Assembly (NCBI GenBank): GCA_015847255.1
Contig: JADLZK010010191.1
Coordinates: 124,001 to 188,000 of the forward strand
From: Hyparrhenia diplandra
Lineage: Eukaryota > Streptophyta > Magnoliopsida > Poales > Poaceae
Length of the DNA stretch: 64,000 nucleotides
Direction of reading: 5' to 3'
Below the pieces are notes generated by a model. The model saw nothing but the letters and a program-made list of their open reading frames with translations. It did no database searches and was not told the origin of the DNA. Both the position numbers and the translations under genes were made by a program. Of this stretch, positions 53,290 through 61,662 are shown piece by piece (positions within the stretch are counted from its first letter, which is position 1; the number at the start of each line of letters is the position of its first letter).

Positions 53290-56200
53290 ATGGAGTCCCT
53301 GAGCATCATAAACGTGATCTACAAGGTCGCCAAAGAGATCACCAAGGCGGCCAGTGGAGCTCGCCAGTGCAAAACGAGATGCCAGGAATTGGCAAGTCGT
53401 GTGAAGGTCATCGCCGAGCTGGTGCGCGAGTCCGAGGCGGCGCCCAATGACTCGGCGACGAGGAGGGCGGTGCTGGAAAGGCTCAGGGACAACCTTGAGG
53501 AGGCTCTCGAGGTCGTCCAGTCCTGCCGCTCCATCGCCAAGCTCCTGCTGGCAGGCAGAAGCACCAGCAGCAGAATCGACAACGCTGAGAGGAAGATCAA
53601 CAACTGCCTCCTGGAACTCGGTGTCGCCAACGACGTCCGCCTCGGGCCAGCCAACCAGAGGAACACCGCCGCCGGCCGTCTCGCGGTTCACGAGGGTGTT
53701 GTGCCCGCGACGAGCACCGTCGTGATGAACAACTCCGGGATAGTAACGAACATAAAAGCTAAGCATGCGATTGTTAGTTCGAAACAAAAAATCAGCATCA
53801 GGAATAATATATCAGGAGGTGGATCCGTAAATACTTATGTCGGGGATAGCAGCAGCGGCAACGGGTACAAACAAGACCTGCAATCTTCCCCTCCGACCAC
53901 CGTTGTCCGACCACCCACGACGTACGCCGTACACTCGAGACGGGCGGAGCCCTTTGCCTCACGGCCACAGGTCATAACAGGGCCACAGGTACGTACTTCC
54001 ATTTTTTTTTCCTACTAGGTAAATACCGTTTCTTTTTTTTTCCTAGTTAAATACCTGTGCGTTGCAATGGAAATAAATTAGTACCATAATATTTTAAGTT
54101 TTGAACGTGTATGATATTATGAAACAGACAATTATTTAAGCATTTCATGTTCACAAAATCAGTTTATAGCCTTGTCTCATTAATCAAACCCTGAAATAGA
54201 AATAAGTCTTAGTGCAGCGTCGTTCAAACCTACACGTGCTTCAACAACGTTCATTCTTTGGTGCTTTCAGCACGAGAATCGGAACAGAATTTACATTATG
54301 AGAGATTCGAGTGCGCAACACTTGGAGTAACTTAGATGATGCCGATTGTGTTGGCCACATCAAGAGCATTGTAGTTGCGTGTCAGCTTCACGTAAGCCTT
54401 CTTCAAGAATTTCATCTTGATTGTGCATAGAAATAGAAAAGCTTTGTGCAAAGTATTGATATCATTACATTAGTGATCCTATCTAATTATAGTTTGCTAA
54501 TTCTATACCCCCAATCTAGTCACCACATATTCTGGCAAATCAAACAGGTAGTGGTTACAGCAGAGAGCTAAATGTTGGAATACCCACTAATACCACTAAT
54601 ACCTACAGTTGAACAACAGCGACACACAAGCAAAGGAAACAAAAATGCATGACTCAAGCACTCAGCTTATAGCAATTTCAAGGGTCTTGCACGGCATTTC
54701 TTTATCAAGTACTCCCTCCATAGTTGAAATAGAAGACGTTTAGGACAGCGACACGGTCTCCAAAACGCAACTTTGGCTTCTCTTTTCTATAAAAGTATTT
54801 ATTAAAAAAATTATATATGTATACTTTTATGAAAGTATTTTTCAAGACAAATCTATTGATATGATTTTCACATTTCTAAACTCAACGACTTAAAAAGTTA
54901 TTAATGATTTATGTTCCCAATGTTTGACCCAAGTCTTTTCCAAAACGTCTTCCTTTTCAACCATGGAGTAGTATATGTATATGGCACCCACAGAAAATTT
55001 CTATATCCAGCACTCAGCTGAAATGATTTAATAAGTGATAAAATACAGCTGATCCCACGAGAACATTAATAAGACTCAATGATCATAAACAATTCATTGT
55101 GATAGTAACAAGCAAATTCATCTGATTGTCAATATATAATATTTAATCCAACACATGCAAATTTATACCATCTGACTATTGCAATTCTGATCCCTATTGC
55201 TACATGGTTTGGCCGTGATGTAAGATGTAGAACAACCGCCTACAAGCTCTGATAGAGTACACATAGACTGAACCTCTATGAATCTTTGAATTTCCGAAGC
55301 AAAGAAATAAATACACTGATTTAACTATTGCTACCTATAGGCTATAGTCATCTCTAGCTGTAAGTTAACTATCATGTTGGTCATTGGTATCTGAGTTGGA
55401 TGAAGAATACATCCATGCATGTACCAGTTTACCAAAGCTACGAAAAAAAATATGAGAGAAGTGAAGGCCACACCAGCTCTTTGGCCCTCTCAATCTCTGA
55501 CCTCCCAATAGCCATGTGACAGGACTAAACAGTAACATCACGAACTCCCAAACATAACCCAATGATGTTCATTGCACATAGCGAAAAGTTCATTTATAAA
55601 ATAAAATTACATTGTTTGGGCAACATTATTCATGCAAAATATAGTATTTGGGTCACCAAGCATGTACAAGTCCCAATGAGACATTAATGTTGGTTTCTAT
55701 ATCTGTTAAATGAGATGACACCATGCTTGCCCACTCAGAATGTGTCCCTGCTCGCTAGCACTCACTAGGCTGCACCGTTCGCTCGCGTGCTGGCCTGCGC
55801 TAGTCGGCTGCCACGCGCGGTCACCGGTAGCCGCATGCTCGTCTGCGCTCACGAACGTTGGTTGCCCACTCTGCTGCCCTTGTGACCACTCATGGCTTCT
55901 CTTGTGCGGCTGAGAGAGAATGATAGGAGAGAGAGTACAGGAGGGAGCAAGAGGTAAGGGAGATTAAAAAGTAATTAACATCTACTATGTGAAGAAATCA
56001 TCATTGTAAAAGATGGTTTCTATGGATTTTTTTTTTTGTGACGTGGTCATCGTGGATATTGTGCATAATTTCATGCATTGGGACTGCCATAATGTATTCA
56101 GAAGATCGAGCAGCTTTGCCCAAACCTGAGGTATGTTTCTTGCATTACTAATGAGACACAATTGGAATGAGTGAAGTAGAGCTTGCATCTTCGAATTGAC

Positions 56201-57207
56201 AGAATGGAACTATTCCTTGAACAGTGCACACATGTTATTCCTACGAGCAAAATTACTATAGCAGTAACAGTTTGTATGGATGAGAGATATATTTACGGCA
56301 ATGATGTGTAGAATACACTAGATAAATGGTATGTATGTACCATAATGATCATAAAAAGACATGTTATGGATCTTTTTCCTAACTCAAGAAGTATCGTAAG
56401 CCATGGATTATACTAGAATATATCATTGCAAAAGAAAAAAAGCAATTGAATATATCAGTTTGTTCGTTCGAACAATTGTCGTCATTCCGACCCAAAAAAA
56501 TTATGAATCAAACTATACACTATAGCGAGACACTAGTGTAGACTTCTTTTTACAGGAGTTCGTGTAGTGTTAATATATGATGTTGGACGATATTGCCTTG
56601 AAATATATGTTCATTATGAATAAATGTTTGTTAAAAAATTATCAAAATATATCAATGTTGGATCTTGTTTTGAAGAGTTTATTGTAGGAACACGGTAGTG
56701 CAATCGGATTTTAATTTTGATATTTAGTTTATGAGATATAAAGTTTTTACTTCAAAACTAGATGGAATATCTGCTGACGTCAATAATTTTGGGGACTAGT
56801 GGAGGGAATCACAGAAGGTGAAGATGGCCAGGCCTGCGCGTCCGATCAGGCGGACGACCCTGGCACCGCCAAAGGAAGACAGCGCTGCAGCCATACACAA
56901 CAACAGTAGTCGTGTATCTGCATCGGCAGGTGGATCATCAGGACATGTATCAGTTGGGGACGACACCGACTACAACGGCAGGCAGGCAGGAGGAGAGTGC
57001 ATCCAAAACCAAGCCGCGGCGCCCGCGCCACAAATGCTCTCCACAACAAGGGCTGCGTCGTCGGGCATGTACTGGACGCCGCCGTCACAGGGCCCTACAG
57101 ACTGGCAACACCACTATGGCGGCGCCGGCGACAACGCTGGTGTTCCCGATTATTACTATCATCCCTCCTCCATCGAGGAAGACCCCAATTCCTGCTCCAT
57201 GATGTGA
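53290..57207 (+). CDS. Two-exon gene: MCA/MLKL-like (HeLo-type) N-terminal domain, Gly/Ser/Asn-rich middle, C-terminal CaaX box
   Basis: Exon 1 is 53290-53988 (233 codons) and exon 2 56815-57207 (130 residues and stop). Donor CCACAG|GTACGT and acceptor ATCACAG|AAG join in phase 0, predicting 363 residues with no frame break. Residues 1-115 look like a four-helix bundle (INVIYKVAKEITKAAS, CQELASRVKVIAELV, LERLRDNLEEALEVVQSC, RIDNAERKINNCLLEL). This is the pattern of plant MCA/MLKL-type N-terminal domains related to HeLo cell-death domains. Residues 145-184 are a beta-prone Ile/Val/Asn/Gly/Ser segment. Exon 2 is Pro/Ser/Asn-rich and ends EEDPNSCSMM. CSMM fits a CaaX farnesylation site with X = Met, and the preceding residues resemble the tails of isoprenylated HIPP proteins, but no HMA domain is seen. 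A membrane-anchored immunity or cell-death protein is inferred. Confidence 0.65.
53989..56814 (+). other. 2.8-kb intron of the HeLo-like gene
   Basis: An AT-rich intron with GT-AG ends that holds a Stowaway-like MITE at 54712-54968. An alternative donor (CCACAG|GTCATA) lies 18 bp upstream, also in phase 0. I saw no further exon with recognisable motifs, but a missed internal exon cannot be excluded. Confidence 0.55.
54712..54968. mobile_element. Stowaway-like MITE (Tc1/mariner type)
   Basis: It starts CTCCCTCCATAGTTGAAATA and ends with AACGTCTTCC, TTTTCAACCATGGAG, which form terminal inverted repeats (CTCCATGGTTGAAAAGGAAG on the other strand). TA flanks both ends (54710-54711 and 54969-54970). 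Length, ends and TA target suit Stowaway. It lies in the intron of the HeLo-like gene. Confidence 0.85.
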
Positions 57208-57720
57208 TATGTCGTTCGGTCAGGATCCAGGGCGCTTAATTGCCTCCAACGCTGCATGATAAGTAACTTTGTATACAAGTGTACACTATGGCAAACGTTT
57301 TTGGACACCCATATAATACATCATAATTTGTTTGAAATATGGAGACTCAAGGACCATGTAGGCATGTGTACTGTACTGCACGTTTCTACGTTCAAGCTAG
57401 TTTATTTCCTCTGCAAGTGTGAATATTTCTGATTTTTCCAACAGCTTGTACGCATCCAAACAGCAGCCAACTATACCGGCTAGTCGCCTACATATATAAA
57501 TTTAATTTTTGCGATTGCAAAAGAATACGGATCTGGGTTTCAATGTCTATGTTTATTCTTGGATTTAGTGGTTGACACCCATCCCCGCCACCTATTCCAT
57601 TATTTGACATTATTAGCACTGTGTAGTGTATGTATTTTATTTCCCATATCTACTAAATTTAATTCAAATTATAATTCGTTTGACTTCTTTATCCCAAAGT
57701 TTAACCACTTGTCTTATTCA
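57208..57720. other. 3' flank of the HeLo-like gene
   Basis: This is probably the 3' UTR and downstream sequence. No gene or clear polyadenylation signal cluster was assigned beyond AT-rich stretches. Confidence 0.45.
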
Positions 57721-58110
57721 CACTAGTAGATAATGGACATCTACTCTCGAGGGTAAAAACGTGGTTACTCCCAGCAAAAAAATTCTCCAGCCACGAGTAA
57801 AAGCCCACGCCGCTGCCCGCCTGACACCTCCCTAGACTTTTACTCCCGGTTGGAGCCTACAACCAGGAGTAAAGGTGGAGCTTTACTCCCAACTGAAGCC
57901 TCCAACTGGGAATAAATCTTTACTCCCAGTTGGAGGCCCCACCCGGAAGTAAACCTCCATGTTTACTCCCGGTTGGTGCTTCTAAACGGGAATAATAGTC
58001 CCCCCAATATACAACGACCACGACGTTTCGAATTTTTGAGCTATTTTTCTTTCTTTGAAACCCTGCACATCACCCTTTGCTCCAGGATTTTAAACCAAAC
58101 TAGGAATAAA
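57721..58110. mobile_element. Truncated CACTA end with subterminal repeats
   Basis: CACTAGTAGATAATGGACAT is a CACTA terminus. Repeated motifs in both orientations follow: TTTACTCCCGGTTGG, CCAACTGGGAATAAA, TTTACTCCCAGTTGGAGG, AACGGGAATAATAG. The array fades near 58110 and element B sequence begins at about 58150. No matching right end exists in the window. Confidence 0.75.
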
Positions 58111-58149
58111 GGTTAGCCAACTTCACTCTCCTCTCATTTTCATCATCTA

Positions 58150-59440
58150 TTTCAGGCGCCGCCCAACCCTGCCACTGGTACCTCTCCGGATTACCTCCCC
58201 AGCCTTGCACCTTGCCTACAAATGATGGCAAGGAGGATCCGTTGCCCTGGGTCAATCACTGCGAGCAATTCTTCAGAGGGAAAGGTACGCCGGCAACCGA
58301 ACAAGTCTGGTATGCATCTTACCACTTGACCGGAGGCACACAATAGTGGTACATGCGCCTATCTCAAGAAAAGGTGGTGACAAATTGGGCAAGCTTCGCC
58401 GATACGTCAACGAGCGCTTTGGTCCAGCAACACGGCGCAACCAGCTGGGCAAACTAGCATCGCTCCGCAAGACCGGCAACGTCGACATGTACACAGTGAT
58501 GTTCCTAGCGCACGTGGCTCGTGCCGGGAACTTGGATAGCAACAGGTGAACATCTACATGATTGGGCTAGAGGGGAGCCCCTGAAGACCGACGTCAAGCT
58601 CTAGGAACCTCAGGATATGGAGACGGCCGCGGCCATGTCCCTCGCCAGAGCGTATGAGCACCGCCTCGCCATCCTCCACAGCTCCGGCATGGCGCCCCAG
58701 GCGCCCACAGCACCAACACCAGCTACATCAATGACACCCCAAGGCGATTCAAGCGACTGACCCCAGAGGAGATGACCGAACGACGTAAAGTTGGATTGTG
58801 CTTCAACTGTGACGTACCGTTCTCACGCGGTCACAATTGCAAGCGCCTCTTCGACATCACGGTCTTCAATGACTACAACGACAAAGACAAGGACAACGAC
58901 GCCGCCAAGGACAGCGCCGACCTCAGGGTCCTCATCGGGGATCCCAACTCCCCGGTATGTGGTGCACATTCTCTATACCCGGAGTTAGCATCGTGGTCGA
59001 CTCAGGCGCCTCACACAACTACGTCTTGCGTCTTTACCACATCAAGACTCTGCATGCAACCAGTGTGGCTACAGGTGACACCTCATCCTATCAAGTGGCA
59101 GCCTTCGACATCCCAATCTGAATTTGCGCCGACATCTTTAGCATCGACACCTACGTCCTCCACATCGACAGCAAGATTGACATCATCCTTGGCATGCCAT
59201 GGCTGGAAAGCTTAGGAAGGGTGACTTGGGACTTCATGTCAAACGAGCTGGAGTACTTCTGCCATGGACAGGCGATGATGTTAGCACAGGCCCCACCTCC
59301 ACGCCGAATCAGGAGTGCCACGGCCTGCACCGGCGCAGTCAGGATTCTTCACCTGCATTCGTGACTTCGTCCCACGACTTAGCATGTGCCCAAGGCATGC
59401 CAGTGCCCTCGACCTCTACGACACGTCAACAGGCATCTTC
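58150..59440 (+). pseudogene. gag and aspartic-protease remnant of element B
   Basis: Gag-like segments read NHCEQFFRGKGTPATEQVWY, RRYVNERFGPATRRNQLGKL and LARAYEHRLAIL. The zinc knuckle at 58799 reads CFNCDVPFSRGHNCKRLF. The protease motif appears near 58990 as IVVDSGASHNYV, followed by IILGMPWLESLGRVTWDF near 59180-59230. Frames break repeatedly (stops near 58550, 58760 and 58980), so no full protein is encoded. Identification of gag rests on order and on the knuckle and protease. Confidence 0.7.
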
Positions 59441-59454
59441 GTCTAGCTTTGATA

Positions 59455-60309
59455 GGCCACATTGGAGGAGCAACACCTATGTCGAATCGCCCTTGACGTG
59501 ACCACGGGCGCTGTAGCCACGACATGGACGTTGTTGGATGGATTACTCCTCTTCAACGGCCGCTTCTACCTCCAAGCTTCCTCACCGCTGCTGTCGTACC
59601 TGCTGGACACCCTACTACAAGGGGGGCTTGCAGGACGACCTTCCTCGCTCTCGGCGCTTACACATCACCCTCGACGACAGCTGCACCGACCGCCATCCTT
59701 CTCAGAGAAGTGTGGCCACGGCGCCACCATGTTGGAGCTGCCCGTGTTGTCTTCCTCGACAACCTGGTCCGCCAATTATTCAGTGTCGACAACGTCCACA
59801 TCAACTACGACGCTGATAGAGAAACCCACCAGCTCTTGCCTCGTGAGTTTGACATTGGGACCTTCATGTACGGTACGATGCTCAACCGTGCTGGCTCACC
59901 CCCCACACGCCGGGACGTCACTATTTGGCGCCTCATGTCGGTCTATGTCACACCACCACCACACGATCGCTTCATGTTTCTAGAGAGTCCCCCTCGCGAC
60001 ATACTTCATCAGCACCTCGAAGCCGGGATTACATGGGAGCTGCTTCTCACCGCTCGCAGAGAGATCATCACACCGTAGGGACGTGCGGTGGACCAGTACA
60101 TCTACCATGGCTACAAATGAAACCTTCACTACTTCATAGACTTCGTGCCGGTATGCACCGGACGGAACATGATCCACGCCAACCCCGTGAATGGGCGATT
60201 GGTGCTACGTGTTGAGCTCATCATGCCGGTACTCTAGATCTTGCCCTGTGTGTCACAGAGTGGACTTTTATCCAGCACGGGGACACGCTTGGTCGGAGAG
60301 GGTGGGAGA
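59455..60309 (+). pseudogene. Integrase-zinc-region remnant and unrecognised conserved domain (element B copy)
   Basis: ATLEEQHLCRIALDVTTG opens the region. From about 59700 a frame runs open to 60078 with VVFLDNLVRQLFSVDNVHIN, LLPREFDIGTFMYGTMLN, RRDVTIWRLMSVYVTPPPH and DRFMFLESPPRDILHQHLE. After stops it continues as RAVDQYIYHGYK, NLHYFIDFVP, VNGRLVLRVELIMP and VTEWTFIQHG up to the purine tract before the LTR. The same order is seen in element A. I do not recognise the domain. It occupies the place where the integrase core should be, so it is either a captured host domain or an extremely altered element protein. Confidence 0.6.
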
Positions 60310-60721
60310 TGTCACACCCCAAAAGATGGGGCCCCGAGGGGCTGGCCCACGGGGCGTGCGGCCGGCCGCTGGAGCGCCCCCGGACTTGACGCGCGCGCCA
60401 CCGCCCTGCCCCCCCGCGATTTCTGTGGTAATTAGAGTAAGAGTTTGATTAGGGTAAGGCTAGATTTTTGTGTGAAGGCGATATCCCACTCTATAAGGAA
60501 ATCTCCTATTAGAAAAAGAATAAGAGTTTGCTTGTAAAAGGTACTCCATAATCTAAGGAAACCTTTTAGAGCTTGCTTGGATTACAAGTCCCTGCTTTCG
60601 GGCCTAGATGCCGCCGCCCCTTCTCTCGCGCGCCGCCACCCGCCCCTGCCCCAGCAGAGCCGCCGCCGACAGAGCCGCCGCCGGTGCCCGTCACCGCCAC
60701 ACCCTCAAGGCGGCTGTGACA
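60310..60721 (+). repeat. 3' LTR of element B
   Basis: It runs from TGTCACACCCC to GGCGGCTGTGACA, 412 bp, preceded by the purine tract GGAGAGGGTGGGAGA. Inside, TTGTAAAAGGTACTCCA and AGGAAACCTTTTAGAG match the LTR of element A (13310-13350). Confidence 0.8.
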
Positions 60722-60726
60722 TCTAT

Positions 60727-60832
60727 CTAGTGGTTATGGATAGCTACACTCTTCCGGTTAATGCCTAGATGTTTCTGATCTAGCGGTTATGGACAGCTAC
60801 ACTCTTCCGGTTAATGGCTAGATGTTTTTTTT
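60727..60832 (+). repeat. Two-copy 53-bp tandem repeat
   Basis: CTAGTGGTTATGGATAGCTA at 60727 and CTAGCGGTTATGGACAGCTA at 60780 start two units that share ACACTCTTCCGGTTAATG and CTAGATGTTT. The array directly follows element B. Confidence 0.9.
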
Positions 60833-61662
60833 ATTAACGTGAGAATTTCTATTATTTTATTTCTAGTGTGTCCGGTAAAAATTAACGCTATTGAGACCTG
60901 CAAATTATTAAGATGACTATATAGCGATGGTGTGGTTCCTTAGGCTCTGTTTCGTCTCCACATACTACAGCTATTAAGACATGGAGCTGTTAGAATTTGA
61001 CACTCGAAGGGGAAAATAACTCAGCAGAGCACGAGAAAGGAACACATAGCGTAACGAAACTGTGCATCTTATTCGGGTTAAAAAATGGAAAGGAATATTT
61101 CCTTGGGGACGAAGCAGATTTAGTAAGGGGAATTTAGCTGTAGGACACTGCAAAATTACGTATTTTACTGTAACACACCGCAAATGGCGAAATATGCTGG
61201 GTACCATTATAATTTTGTGCTTCTTTGCTCAAACACACCGCCATGAATATTTTATTCATTTCTTAGGTTTGGAGAGAGAGACAGCACAGGAAATGTCGTT
61301 TATACCCTCGTCTTCAACCTTTATCTCTTCACAAAATTTGCCGTAACACATCAGGACCAGCTGGATGGTGCATCTGGATCAGGCAGCGGGGACGACGACG
61401 CAGCAGGCGGGGCAGTGGACGAGCCCGTTCTCTTTTGTTTTAGCATGCGCTTGGTGGGGATAGACGTGTGGAGGAGAATTGTCCGGCAGTGTACAACAGC
61501 TTTACATGTCATAGAGATATTTTATTTTGATTTTTCTAAAACAGAAAATGTGCACATAATATGTGATGGAAGGAGTACTATCTAAAATTAGGAATTTATA
61601 TAAAATAAAAAATGTCATTTTAAATATTTTTTATGTGACCTCTGCTATAATTCTTCCTATTC
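60833..61662. other. Interval before NLR3
   Basis: No gene is supported. AACACACCGC occurs twice (61174 and 61233). The NLR 5' flank found before NLR1 and NLR2 is absent, consistent with truncation of NLR3. Confidence 0.5.

Larger units (their letters stand above)
58150..60721 (+). mobile_element. Element B: 5'-truncated relative of element A
   Basis: It contains gag, a zinc knuckle, a protease motif, an integrase zinc-region remnant, the unrecognised domain and a 3' LTR. The 5' LTR and primer site are missing; the left edge abuts the truncated CACTA. No reverse transcriptase, RNase H or integrase core is present between the protease and the zinc-region remnant. Element A has the same gap, so it is ancestral to both copies. 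Confidence 0.8.

Noticed and set aside
61062..61346. A 94-codon plus-strand frame before NLR3.
   Set aside because: It has no family support and includes the repeated AACACACCGC sequence. It is likely non-coding.
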